From assembly GCF_022012475.1 (NCBI RefSeq), contig NZ_JAKLWS010000006.1, positions 141,872-205,871 on the forward strand: a stretch of 64,000 bases of DNA, written 5' to 3'. This DNA is from Rhodohalobacter sulfatireducens. GTDB lineage: Bacteria; Bacteroidota; Rhodothermia; Balneolales; Balneolaceae. Each line of letters opens with the position of its first letter. The first letter of the stretch is position 1. A program made the position numbers and the translations under genes. The notes under the pieces are model-generated. The model did not search any database and was not told the DNA's origin. It worked only from the letters and a program-made list of their open reading frames with translations. Positions 55,068 through 63,990 of this stretch are shown here, piece by piece.

Positions 55068-55478
55068 TTATTGCATTTGTACTCTTTTCCATTCTTTGGG
55101 CGATAGGCCAGTATATCTTTTAAAAGTCATCGTAAAGGAAGAAGGGTTTTCATAACCAACAGTAAAGCCAATTTCACTAACCCGTACATGTTTTAATTTT
55201 TTATTACGAAATAACATCATACCGGATTGAACTCGGTGAAATGTAATGTACTCTCTTGGTGTCATTCCTACATAATGACGGAATCTGGAAGAAAAGTTTG
55301 TGTCAGATAGATTACAAAGATCCCGCATAGTTTTTACTGAATAGTTGGGATCAAAAATATGTTTGTTTACGCAAATCAAGGCATCTCGAATATCGAATGG
55401 CCAAGCTTTCCCCGGTGATTTTAATTTTTGGTTTTTATAGCGCTCAACGTGTTTATTAATAATTTTAAGCTTACTCAT
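55068..55478 (-). CDS. AraC-family regulator, DNA-binding domain only
   Basis: 136 residues, essentially one AraC/XylS DNA-binding domain with two helix-turn-helix units (VKTMRDLCNLSDTNFSSRFRHYVGMTPREYITFHRV at about 42-77, then RVSEIGFTVGYENPSSFTMTFKRYTGLSPKEW at about 97-129) after a short N-terminus. Full-length AraC proteins have a sensor domain of 150-200 residues that is absent here, so activity may depend on expression or a partner. It lies at the head of the export operon, 39 nt after the TGTAAGG-N13-CGGTTCATA motif, and is probably its regulator. Confidence 0.88.
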   Translation of the reverse strand: MSKLKIINKHVERYKNQKLKSPGKAWPFDIRDALICVNKHIFDPNYSVKTMRDLCNLSDTNFSSRFRHYVGMTPREYITFHRVQSGMMLFRNKKLKHVRVSEIGFTVGYENPSSFTMTFKRYTGLSPKEWKRVQMQ

Positions 55479-55517
55479 AATTAGTTCTTTTTATGATGAA
55501 TAGTTTCCCCTTATTAA

Positions 55518-55546
55518 TATGAACCGAAAAAAATAAATCCCTTACA
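55518..55546 (-). promoter_or_regulatory. Promoter-like motif TGTAAGG-N13-CGGTTCATA upstream of the AraC gene
   Basis: Same two blocks and spacing as at 27516-27544 and 50212-50240, reading toward the AraC gene. The distance to the start codon, about 40 nt, fits a promoter with a short leader. Confidence 0.65.
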
Positions 55547-55933
55547 GTTTTTTTATTTGCTGCTGATAAATAGAACAATAAATTTGATGAAATTGAAATT
55601 ACAAGCAATATCATAAACAAGGAGAAACGCTCGTTAGACAATAGTTTTAAGATGAGAGATACTTGGCATCTTTAGATCAAGAGAAAGGCAAGAACTATAG
55701 CTCATCGAATTTAACAGGCGAGAATCCTTTTTTATGAATGAATGTTTCATGGAAAACAAACTTCATAGATAGGTTTATTCGAATATGGTTTCCTCATTTA
55801 CTGAGCTACATAGAATTATCACGGCCAAAAATTGAAAGCTTTTTGACAAGAAACTTCAGCAGAAGGACATTCACCACCACTTTGGCAATGATAAATACAG
55901 AAATATTAAAATAAATCTCTAAATATTAGTCTG
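55547..55933. other. Gap of about 390 nt with no recognised gene
   Basis: Between the cassette promoter and the UspA gene. I see no coding frame with good composition, no RNA gene and no clear terminator. It is AT-rich like the cassette. Confidence 0.5.
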
Positions 55934-56923
55934 TTAATCCTCAAACTCATCTTCATCGGGCCGGATGGTAATGACCGGTTTTTTCACGTATTGTGCTACT
56001 TTTTCGGCCGTAGAACCGAGAATCAGGTGGGCAAACCCGCTGTGGCCGTGTGTTGCCATCATCACGATATCGGCTTTTTCAGAAGCATAGGCTTCAATTT
56101 CATAGTGCGCGGAAATGCCTTTTTCAACAATGGTTGAGAGCTGGATGGAACGGCTGTTCTCTCCGTCGGTAATAATCACTTCATCTTCATAGGTCACACC
56201 GGTTCGCTGAACATGTACATTTTCCAGGCCTTTGTCAGAAAGGAACCGGTTCACCCGTTCGATAATCCCCTCATAGATGGACACCAGTTCTCCCTTGTTT
56301 ATATTCTTGGGAAGATTTTCTGAGATACTGCCGTAGAGTTCTACAACGTGCATCAAGGTGATTTTTGCTTTAAATGCATCTGCAATAGCCACAGCCAGCG
56401 GAAATGCTACCAGAGACATGTTGGATGAATCCGTAGTCACCAGCACATTTTTCACTTTGTTCTTGTCAAAACGATCATCTACCGAAAATACCGGAACTTT
56501 CGATCGGCGAATCACGCGCTCTGTGGTTCCACCCCGAATCATTTTCGTTTCATCTTTGCCTTTTGAGCCGATAACAATCAGGTCATAGTCATGTTTATGG
56601 GCATACTCAGAAATTGCGTAAGACGGCCGCCGGTTAATTTTTGTAATATGTTTTCCCTTGTTCTTATCCTTCAGATATTGATCCATCGCCTTTTCAAGTT
56701 TCAGCTCAGACTCATCTATAATCTGTGGATAAATATCCTTGTCCATATCCAGGGGCAAGCCAATTCTCTTGATACTTTCATTCAAATATGTAAGGGTAGG
56801 TACAACATGAATGAAATCAATTACCCCGCCAAATGTATCAGCAATATTTTGAGCAACTGAGTAGGCTCTTTCTGATCCCGCGGAGAAATCTGTTGGTACT
56901 AAAATCTTTTTAAATGTAAGCAT
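55934..56923 (-). CDS. Tandem universal stress protein (UspA-type)
   Basis: 329 residues with two UspA domains. The first starts FKKILVPTDFSAGSERAYSVAQNIAD (about 4-29) and ends in VIGSKGKDETKMIRGGTTERVIRRSKVPVFSV; its phosphate-binding loop is degenerate. The second starts KNVLVTTDSSNMSLVAFPLAVAIAD at about 160 and keeps GHSGFAHLILGSTAEKV, the ATP-binding G-x2-G-x-GS pattern, near 300. Such proteins help survival under stress and may bind ATP or adenylate. It is a single gene with its own upstream region. Confidence 0.9.
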   Translation of the reverse strand: MLTFKKILVPTDFSAGSERAYSVAQNIADTFGGVIDFIHVVPTLTYLNESIKRIGLPLDMDKDIYPQIIDESELKLEKAMDQYLKDKNKGKHITKINRRPSYAISEYAHKHDYDLIVIGSKGKDETKMIRGGTTERVIRRSKVPVFSVDDRFDKNKVKNVLVTTDSSNMSLVAFPLAVAIADAFKAKITLMHVVELYGSISENLPKNINKGELVSIYEGIIERVNRFLSDKGLENVHVQRTGVTYEDEVIITDGENSRSIQLSTIVEKGISAHYEIEAYASEKADIVMMATHGHSGFAHLILGSTAEKVAQYVKKPVITIRPDEDEFED

Positions 56924-57070
56924 GATTGCACCAATATTTTTGATGATAGATTATACTTTAAAATACAGAAAATGTGTTGATTTCTTTAACAATTTCATTT
57001 TCTAAATAAAGAAATAAAATCAAACTTCAACGACATAAAACACTGGGGAAGAATCGCTTATCTATCTTTT

Positions 57071-58219
57071 TTAACTTTTTTTGCGAAGGTAAGCAATTCC
57101 TACAATCAGGCTCAGGCCAATCGCCATACCTGAAAGTCCGCCATATAGGTCGATCGTTTCATCCTCTTCCGGCCAATTGAATCCCGGAAAATGCGGCTGA
57201 CTGGAAACCAGCTTTCTCGATACTGTTTCAATCTCAACGCGCTTTAATCGGTCGAACATCGCATCAGGATTTTCTACCTCCCCGAGACGTTTATATTCAG
57301 GACCCGGCGGTATCGAATCCCGCTGCTGTAACTCCTCTACGATTGGGTCCGTCATCTCAACAATCTCTATTTCCCGAACATGATCTTCAAATGTTCGGTC
57401 TTGGTACGGCCAAATTACGTACAGTGATCCAACCAAAAACCCAATGAGTACCATTAATGTAGCCGTGTGGAAGTTCTTCAGCAGCCATGATAAAAGCCTG
57501 GAAAATAGTATGATCCCAACCAAAGCTCCGATAACAAATGGTACCAAATTTAAAAGTGCCTGAACTGTATCAATTGTCCCGATCGCTCCAAGTTGAGACA
57601 GGATGTAATCATACTTTCGGAAAATTAGCAACAGATAAGACCCCGATATTCCGGGTAAAATCATAGCGCAAATGGCCACGGAGCCCGACAGAAACACAAA
57701 CCAAAAAGACTCTGGTGTATCAGCCGGGACCAAAGTCACCACCCAAAAACCGATCAGTGCTCCCGCAACCAGGTATAAAAAGTTAACAGGTGTTCTCTCT
57801 GCTTTTTTAACCTCTGCCATTAACAGGTAAATCGACCCAACAATCAATCCAAAAAATAGTCCATAAACAATTTCGGGATGGGTAAACATATATACCTGGA
57901 GCGGAACAATCCTGGTAAAAAAGATTACGGCGAGAAAAATGCCCGAGAATAACAGCAGAAAAAACTTCCAGTGAAAGTGCTCAAAAAACTTTTTGAATTG
58001 AAACGACAAAGCTGTTTTAACGGCTGTCCAATCCGCGCTTTTAATGGCAAAAATCAGCCGGTCATAAATCCCGGTTATCAATGCCATTGTTCCACCGCTA
58101 ACGCCGGGTACTATGTCGGCAGAACCCATCAAAAAACCTTTGATGATTAAAAATGGTGACTCCTTCCATGAGGTCACATCCTGCTGTAGTTCACTTGAAT
58201 CTGTTTGATCTGCGTTCAA
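57071..58219 (-). CDS. DUF368 membrane protein, likely undecaprenyl-phosphate translocase
   Basis: 382 residues with about ten hydrophobic segments and the DUF368 opening FLMGSADIVPGVSGGTMALITGIYDR (about 30-55). Proteins of this family were recently identified as undecaprenyl-phosphate (C55-P) translocases that return the carrier across the membrane. The C-terminal part includes a soluble loop (about 265-345) rich in Glu and Arg. It is functionally related to uppP at 137-952. It is 30 nt downstream of the MFS transporter gene on the same strand. Confidence 0.85.
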   Translation of the reverse strand: MNADQTDSSELQQDVTSWKESPFLIIKGFLMGSADIVPGVSGGTMALITGIYDRLIFAIKSADWTAVKTALSFQFKKFFEHFHWKFFLLLFSGIFLAVIFFTRIVPLQVYMFTHPEIVYGLFFGLIVGSIYLLMAEVKKAERTPVNFLYLVAGALIGFWVVTLVPADTPESFWFVFLSGSVAICAMILPGISGSYLLLIFRKYDYILSQLGAIGTIDTVQALLNLVPFVIGALVGIILFSRLLSWLLKNFHTATLMVLIGFLVGSLYVIWPYQDRTFEDHVREIEIVEMTDPIVEELQQRDSIPPGPEYKRLGEVENPDAMFDRLKRVEIETVSRKLVSSQPHFPGFNWPEEDETIDLYGGLSGMAIGLSLIVGIAYLRKKS

Positions 58220-58249
58220 ATCTATCGGTATTTATGAATATTTAATTTT

Positions 58250-59482
58250 TTAACAATCAGTCGGCACAACATCCTGATGATAGGTTTTCATCGCCTGCAC
58301 AAATGAAATTGTGGCTAATGTACTGCAAAATATCGTGATTGTAATAAACGAATATGATACGGCGTACGGACCTGAAAAAACAGTGTCAATCAGCCATCCA
58401 CCCACAGGAGGTCCTAATCCAAATCCGGCAATACTTATCACAAAAAGATACACTCCGCCGGCCAGCGCTCGCTGATCGCTTCTAACAAAATATTGAAGCA
58501 GTGCTGCGGCCACGCCATTATAGGAGGAGGAGATCAAAACTCCAATGCCCACACAGATAAATGCAGTGGTAGGATTGGGCTGAAACAAACCAAAAAGATA
58601 GAACGGCAGACCACCCAGCGCTGCTGCGATACCCATCAAAAAACGATACTCCGGTTTTCTTTTGGCCAACCAATCTGCCACTCGCCCGGAAAGTACAACG
58701 GTTACGGCCACGCCCATCATGAACCACCCGAATTTTGGAATGAGTTCGGGTTGATTAAATGTATCACTAAACAGATTTCCTACAAATGCGAGAAGTGTGT
58801 AGCCGGTACAAGCGAGGCTGGAAAACCCGATTAAATGCCACCGAATAGTTTTTTTCTTGAGTAGTTCGGCGATCTCTGAAAATGTGTTGTTCTCAACTTC
58901 AGTTTTTTGATTTGGACGTTTCGGCTCCTTTAAAAACCACCAGGTGATTGGAGCGATAATCAATCCCGGAACTCCAACAGATACCATAGCCATTCTCCAG
59001 TCATACGCCATTGAGATCGATCCGCCGACTAAAAATGACAACCCCACTCCGATAAATATGCCACCTGTATAAAAGGAAAAAATTGTTGCTCTTTTTTGAT
59101 GAGAAAATGTATCAGCAAGGTAGGAATATACGGCGGGACTCAGCATTGCCTGGCTCAAACCAACAAACAATCTCGCGGTAACCAAAAAGAAGAATGAGGC
59201 CGCAAAACCACTTACTACAGTCATAAAACTCCAGATAAAGAGACCCAGGCAAATCATCCCCTTACGGGAAGTTTTGTCTGCAAGACGCCCCATTGGAATT
59301 CCCGCAACGGCATAGATGAAAGAAAAAGCGGGGCCATAAAGCAAACCGATCTGAAAATTGCTGAGTTGCAGCGCATTCCGGATTTGAACCCCCAGGACGG
59401 CTACAATCTGCCGGTCAACAAAACTGAGCACATAGATGAGTGTAAATAATAGTACGGTGCCGTAGGTGGCTTTCTTACTCAT
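58250..59482 (-). CDS. MFS transporter, spinster-like
   Basis: 410 residues with twelve predicted transmembrane helices. The opening LFTLIYVLSFVDRQIVAVLG (about 14-33) and the loop GRLADKTSRKG (about 64-74) are the usual MFS A-type signatures, and the family phrase YSYLADTFSHQKRAT near 120-134 fits spinster-type proteins (lipid, sugar or drug exporters). The substrate is unknown. It lies upstream of the DUF368 gene, so the two may be co-transcribed. Confidence 0.85.
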   Translation of the reverse strand: MSKKATYGTVLLFTLIYVLSFVDRQIVAVLGVQIRNALQLSNFQIGLLYGPAFSFIYAVAGIPMGRLADKTSRKGMICLGLFIWSFMTVVSGFAASFFFLVTARLFVGLSQAMLSPAVYSYLADTFSHQKRATIFSFYTGGIFIGVGLSFLVGGSISMAYDWRMAMVSVGVPGLIIAPITWWFLKEPKRPNQKTEVENNTFSEIAELLKKKTIRWHLIGFSSLACTGYTLLAFVGNLFSDTFNQPELIPKFGWFMMGVAVTVVLSGRVADWLAKRKPEYRFLMGIAAALGGLPFYLFGLFQPNPTTAFICVGIGVLISSSYNGVAAALLQYFVRSDQRALAGGVYLFVISIAGFGLGPPVGGWLIDTVFSGPYAVSYSFITITIFCSTLATISFVQAMKTYHQDVVPTDC

Positions 59483-59771
59483 AAGGAATTTTATTCAACA
59501 ATCTATTGATCGGTGTGAGTTTACACATTTATAGCATGTGCTTACAAACTTTTTATCATCATCGTCTGGGAAAGCAGGTATAGAATATAAATATTTAAGA
59601 CATGTCTGCAGATAAGTTCAAAATGAATTGAGTTTAAGATTTGAAGAGACGGTGTTGTTTTACGAACTTCGATTTGGAATTAAATTAAATAGCGGATTGG
59701 TTAAATACTCTACCTGCATTCGTTATGATGAGTGATTGACCGATAATCGAAAAGTATAATCAAATAGATCT

Positions 59772-60467
59772 GTGGCTAAACTCCCCAATAAATCAAAGAA
59801 ACAAAAAGAACGGGCACTTGAACTCTATAATGAACTCCTTGAATATTATCCCGATCCGCGATGTGAGCTGGATCACCGGAATCCATTTGAACTGCTGATT
59901 GCCACAATTTTAAGTGCTCAGTGCACCGATGTAAGGGTTAATAAAGTAACTCCCGATCTTTTTGAGGCCTATCCTACACCGGAAGCTATGGCTAAAGCAG
60001 ACCTTGAAGATCTCGAGGAACTGATTCGATCAACCGGTTTTTACAGAAATAAAGCCAAATCTCTTAAAGAATCCTCCAACATTATTGTTGATGAATTTGA
60101 CGGAGAAGTCCCCCAAACGATGAAGGAGCTTCTAACACTGAGAGGGGCTGCTCGAAAAACAGCTAATGTAGTTCTGGGCAATGCATTTGGAAAAAATGAA
60201 GGCGTGGTGGTGGATACACATGTGAAACGCCTTTCTAATCGTTTTGGATTAACTAAAGAGAAAAAGAATACCAACAAAATTGAGAAGGATTTAATGGCGC
60301 TTTTTCCGCGTGAGACCTGGACAGATGTCTCACATCTTTTTATTCATCACGGGCGAAATGCCTGCAAAGCACGAATTTCCGAACCGCCGGATCACCCGAT
60401 CTGCATCAAATACGGAAAGAAGTGCGAATGCTGGAAAATGAGAGGACAAGCTGATGCTGAGAAATAA
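59772..60467 (+). CDS. nth: Endonuclease III-like DNA glycosylase with atypical metal site
   Basis: 231 residues of the HhH-GPD glycosylase family, removing oxidised pyrimidines and cleaving the AP site. The core phrase ELLIATILSAQCTDVRVNKVTPDLF (about 36-60) and VVVDTHVKRLSNRFGL with the catalytic Asp (about 138) are intact, and the catalytic Lys is in RKTANVVLGN. Differences: the helix-hairpin-helix turn reads LRGAARKTA where LPGVGRKTA is usual, and the iron-sulfur cysteines are spaced C-x12-C-x6-C-x-C instead of C-x6-C-x2-C-x5-C. The start is GTG at 59772. The last 14 nt overlap the Memo gene. Confidence 0.88.
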   Translation: MAKLPNKSKKQKERALELYNELLEYYPDPRCELDHRNPFELLIATILSAQCTDVRVNKVTPDLFEAYPTPEAMAKADLEDLEELIRSTGFYRNKAKSLKESSNIIVDEFDGEVPQTMKELLTLRGAARKTANVVLGNAFGKNEGVVVDTHVKRLSNRFGLTKEKKNTNKIEKDLMALFPRETWTDVSHLFIHHGRNACKARISEPPDHPICIKYGKKCECWKMRGQADAEK

Positions 60468-61683
60468 AGAACTTTTTCATTCCAAAACTGATCCTGTACC
60501 GGCTCTCCGGGGGGATATTCAAATCATTCCTATTGAAGATAAAGGCAGGGACCTGTTATACTTCCATGACTCGATGGGATATCTCTCCAAGAATTTTGCT
60601 CTCGATGCCAACATACATCCACTTCTTCAGATGCTGAATGGAGATACCAGTATTGAACACATTCATCAGCAGGTAGATGGAAATATAAGCCACGATAATT
60701 TACTCGATTTTGTCCAGTTGTTAGACCAACATCGGGCGTTGCACTCGGATTATTTCCGATTTTTTGCTGATCAAATGGAAGTGGATTTCGAGAAAAGTCA
60801 TATTCGTCCACACGTGTTAGCCGGCGAAAGTTATCCCAACGATCCGGAGGAGATAAAAACGTATGTTTCAGAAATCATTTCAGAAAATGGACGTTTTTAC
60901 GATCAATCACCCCAAGCGCTATATGCTCCTCACATTGAACTCTCGGTTGGAAAAAAACTGTATGGAGAGGCTTTTGCCCATCTGAATAATTCAGAACCGA
61001 AGAGGGTTGTCATCCTGGCAACTTCTCATTATGCCGATTATTACTACAAATATTACGACGGCTTCCCATTTATCGGATCAAAAAAAGCATTCCAAATGCC
61101 GGGCCGGTCGCTGATACCGGATATCGATCTCATCGAATCTCTCAACGAAAAAAGCCCTGAAAATGGGTTTACGTTGAAAGACCGTGCTCACAGGATTGAA
61201 CACAGTATTGAGTTTCACCTGCTATTCGCTTCCACCATTTGGACACATGATTTTAAAATTGTCCCAATTCTTGTATCCAATTTCGATGATCTTTACTACA
61301 AGGAGGATGGAGATCTTGGGCAAAAAATTGAAATCTTTACAACCCAGTTGAAACCCTTTGTAGATGAAGATACGATGGTGTTAATCAGTGGCGACTTATC
61401 ACACGTAGGCCAGAAATTTGGTGACTCTGAACCAGCTTCATCCCTTCGCGAAACTGTGGAAGAATCAGATAAACAATTACTCGATATTTCGGTTACTGGC
61501 AATCCCGGGGAACTCCTGAATCATCTGAAAAAAGATTATGATTCCACTCGAATTTGCGGATTTCCGCCACTCTACACATACCTGCGAATGTTTCCTGATA
61601 AAAAAGGCGAGCTTCTGAACTATTATTGGTGGGATGAAAAAGAACGAAACAGTGCGGTCTCTTTCGGTTCCATTTTGTATTAG
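60454..61683 (+). CDS. Memo-family (AmmeMemoRadiSam protein B) protein with N-terminal extension
   Basis: 409 residues. About residues 120-409 form a Memo domain (AmmeMemoRadiSam B), an iron-dependent redox enzyme related to class III dioxygenases: the three His sites are in LATSHYADYY (about 189-198), RAHRIEHSIEFHLLF (about 247-261) and LISGDLSHVGQKFG (about 310-323). The first roughly 110 residues are an extra winged-helix-like or PqqD-like domain (GYLSKNFALDANIHPLLQML, NLLDFVQLLDQHRAL). The usual partner genes, AMMECR1 and the radical SAM, are not nearby. The start overlaps nth by 14 nt. Confidence 0.85.
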   Translation: MLRNKELFHSKTDPVPALRGDIQIIPIEDKGRDLLYFHDSMGYLSKNFALDANIHPLLQMLNGDTSIEHIHQQVDGNISHDNLLDFVQLLDQHRALHSDYFRFFADQMEVDFEKSHIRPHVLAGESYPNDPEEIKTYVSEIISENGRFYDQSPQALYAPHIELSVGKKLYGEAFAHLNNSEPKRVVILATSHYADYYYKYYDGFPFIGSKKAFQMPGRSLIPDIDLIESLNEKSPENGFTLKDRAHRIEHSIEFHLLFASTIWTHDFKIVPILVSNFDDLYYKEDGDLGQKIEIFTTQLKPFVDEDTMVLISGDLSHVGQKFGDSEPASSLRETVEESDKQLLDISVTGNPGELLNHLKKDYDSTRICGFPPLYTYLRMFPDKKGELLNYYWWDEKERNSAVSFGSILY

Positions 61684-61814
61684 TGGAATTTTTGAGAAAT
61701 AGAATTGAGTTCTCCTCGGATGGTTGCGGTTTCCGTCAGATGGGTATCTTAAAAAATGGTAATTTTATTGCCCTGAAAATCGGCGTTCGGACGGCAAAGC
61801 ATTACAAAACTCTA

Positions 61815-62540
61815 TTAAAGTGATCCTATCAGTGACTTAAATTTCAGGCTCCACACTCTCCAAACTGCTTCTCTCACAATCGATTTCGACATTTTTGAGA
61901 CTCCCTCTTCTCTTTCTCTAAAGATGATTGATACCTCTTTCAGTTTAAAACCAGCTTTCCATGCCCGAAAATGAATTTCAATCTGAAATGCATATCCGTT
62001 TGAACTGATCCGTTCCAAATCCAATGCCTCTAAAACTTTTCGGTGGATGCATTTAAATCCGGCCGTAGTATCCTTAATCGGGATACCTGTAATCATTCTT
62101 GCGTAAAGATTGGCGCAGTAGGATAGAATTAAACGGCTTAGCGGCCAGTTAACAATACTAATCCCATCAGAATACCTTGAACCAACAGCTAAATCCGAAT
62201 CTCCCGATTTTACTGTTTCTATCAAACGTGGTAAATCTTCAGGATTATGAGAAAAATCGGCATCCATCTCACAAATGAACGTATATCCTTTATCAAGAGC
62301 ATATTCAAAACCTTTCACGTACGCAGTTCCAAGTCCCTGCTTGCCATTTCTTTCAATCAAATAAATGCGTTCATTATTGCCTTCTATTTTGCTTTTAACA
62401 ATCTCTGCAGTTCCATCCGGCGACCCGTCATCAATCACCAATATATCTATATCCATACTTAGGGAAAGGATCTGATCGATCATTCGCCCAATATTATGGG
62501 CTTCATTGAAAGTAGGAATTATAACTATTGAGTCACTCAT
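61815..62540 (-). CDS. Polyprenol monophosphomannose synthase (Dpm1-like) glycosyltransferase
   Basis: 241 residues of family GT2 of the dolichol/polyprenol-phosphate mannosyltransferase type, which makes lipid-linked mannose for cell-envelope glycans. From the ATG at 62540 the start reads MSDSIVIIPTFNEAHNIGRMID. The DxD motif is in CEMDADFSHNPEDLPRLIE (about 91-109), and the acceptor region is AVGSRYSDGISIVNWPLSRL. I rejected a longer frame with 24 extra N-terminal residues as unlike the family. It lacks the long C-terminal membrane domain of multi-domain forms. Confidence 0.88.
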   Translation of the reverse strand: MSDSIVIIPTFNEAHNIGRMIDQILSLSMDIDILVIDDGSPDGTAEIVKSKIEGNNERIYLIERNGKQGLGTAYVKGFEYALDKGYTFICEMDADFSHNPEDLPRLIETVKSGDSDLAVGSRYSDGISIVNWPLSRLILSYCANLYARMITGIPIKDTTAGFKCIHRKVLEALDLERISSNGYAFQIEIHFRAWKAGFKLKEVSIIFREREEGVSKMSKSIVREAVWRVWSLKFKSLIGSL

Positions 62541-62696
62541 TCTGAGCAATAATAAGGAGATTGAACTATTTATACGTAGAACACCAACGGAGAGAAAGCT
62601 AAATCTATGCATTTCCCTCTTGAATCAAAATGATTAAGAAGATCTTTTATTGTAGTTTAACGCAAAATATTTGAACTCTTAAAATAGGTAACGTTC

Positions 62697-63824
62697 TTGT
62701 TCCAATTAAATAAAGTTTCTGATAAAACGAAGGCACGAAAAGGCTTACTGGAAACGGATCACGGCAGCATAGAAACTCCAATTTTTATGCCTGTTGGTAC
62801 ACTTGGAACCGTAAAGGCTGTCAACCAAGATGATCTTAAGAATAAAGTAAAAGCCCAAATTATACTTGGAAATACATATCACCTTTATCTTAGGCCGGGA
62901 AATCATATTATGCAGGATGCCGGCGGACTCCACAGTTTCATGGGATGGGATAAACCCATTCTCACCGACTCCGGAGGGTACCAGATTTTTTCTTTATCTG
63001 ATATTCGTGAACTGCGGGAAGAAGGTGCTGAATTCCAAAGTCATCTTGATGGATCTAAACACCTGTTCACACCCGAAAATGTAGTGGATACACAGCGTGT
63101 ATTGGGATCTGATATCATGATGATCCTGGATGAATGTCCGCCCTATCCAGCTGAGTACGACTATGTAAAAGAGTCGATGGGATTGACACACCGTTGGGCA
63201 GAACGGGGACGCAAACAGTTTGAAGAAACGGAACCGCTTTATGGCCATCAGCAAATGCAATTTGGGATTGTTCAAGGTGGTACGTTTGAGGATCTGCGAA
63301 AAGAATCCAGCGAATTTATGGCATCGCTGGATTTTGAAGGACTTGCCATTGGCGGACTCAGTGTCGGTGAACCTTCAGATTTGATGTATGAGGTCACCGA
63401 TTACAATACCGATCTCCTACCCCGTGAAAAACCTCGTTATTTGATGGGCGTCGGAACTCCGGGTAACCTGTTGCAATGTGTAGCATTAGGGATTGATATG
63501 TTTGATTGCGTGATGCCGACAAGAAATGCTCGAAACGGAATGCTGTTCACAAGAAATGGGACGATTAATATTCGAAATGCCAAGTGGAAGAATCACCATA
63601 AACCGCTTGATCCAGACTTTCCCTCTGATGCTTGTCAACGTTATAAAATGAGTTATGTTCATCACCTGTTTCGGAATGAAGAATTACTTGGCCTTGAACT
63701 GGCTTCCAAACACAATCTCACCTTTTATTTGTGGTTGATGGAGACTATTCGTGAAAAAATTGAAGACGGTACTTTTGCAGATTGGTATCCCGGTATGATG
63801 GAAGTTGTGGAGAGAAGGATATAA
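62697..63824 (+). CDS. tgt: Queuine tRNA-ribosyltransferase
   Basis: 375 residues of the tRNA-guanine transglycosylase family, which exchanges G34 for a queuosine precursor in tRNAs with GUN anticodons. The start is TTG at 62697 with an AGGT site. The core begins FQLNKVSDKTKARKG and includes ETPIFMPVGTLGTVKA (about 25-40), LTDSGGYQIFSL (about 88-99) with the general-base Asp, the nucleophile Asp in GVGTPGNLLQCVALGIDMFDCVMPTRNARNG (about 247-277). The expected zinc ligands C302, C304 and C307 of E. coli correspond to Phe, Ser and Cys here, while the His of the site remains. It ends just before the 5S rRNA terminator. Confidence 0.92.
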   Translation: MFQLNKVSDKTKARKGLLETDHGSIETPIFMPVGTLGTVKAVNQDDLKNKVKAQIILGNTYHLYLRPGNHIMQDAGGLHSFMGWDKPILTDSGGYQIFSLSDIRELREEGAEFQSHLDGSKHLFTPENVVDTQRVLGSDIMMILDECPPYPAEYDYVKESMGLTHRWAERGRKQFEETEPLYGHQQMQFGIVQGGTFEDLRKESSEFMASLDFEGLAIGGLSVGEPSDLMYEVTDYNTDLLPREKPRYLMGVGTPGNLLQCVALGIDMFDCVMPTRNARNGMLFTRNGTINIRNAKWKNHHKPLDPDFPSDACQRYKMSYVHHLFRNEELLGLELASKHNLTFYLWLMETIREKIEDGTFADWYPGMMEVVERRI

Positions 63825-63861
63825 CAAAAAAAGCCTCCGAGTGGGTTACACTGGAGGCTTT
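63825..63861 (-). terminator. Terminator at the end of the rRNA operon
   Basis: AAAGCCTCC / GGAGGCTTT (63830-63838 and 63853-63861) with the T-run on the minus strand, 16 nt downstream of the 5S rRNA. On the plus strand it is less good for tgt. Confidence 0.85.
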
Positions 63862-63876
63862 GTTGGGGAAAAAAAG

Positions 63877-63990
63877 GGATGAGGCGACGACCTACTCTAC
63901 CCCGGTTGGAGTACCATCGGCGCTGCGGAGCTTAACGGCCGTGTTCGGGATGGGAACGGGTGGGGCCTCCGCGCGATAATCACCTCATCA
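63877..63990 (-). rRNA. rrf: 5S rRNA
   Basis: Minus-strand gene of about 112 nt whose 5' and 3' ends pair (GATGAGGTG with CGCCTCATC). The conserved internal core CCCACCCGTTCCCATCCCGA, the loop GCGCCGATGGTACT and the 3' GTCGTCGCC are visible. It is the last gene of an rRNA operon that enters from beyond the right edge and is transcribed leftward. Confidence 0.95.

Noticed and set aside
50212..55554. Direct repeats at 50212 and 55518 as ends of a mobile element
   Set aside because: The repeats lie at promoter positions of two genes, and a related copy precedes comF, so a shared promoter explains them better than transposition. No integrase or transposase is present.
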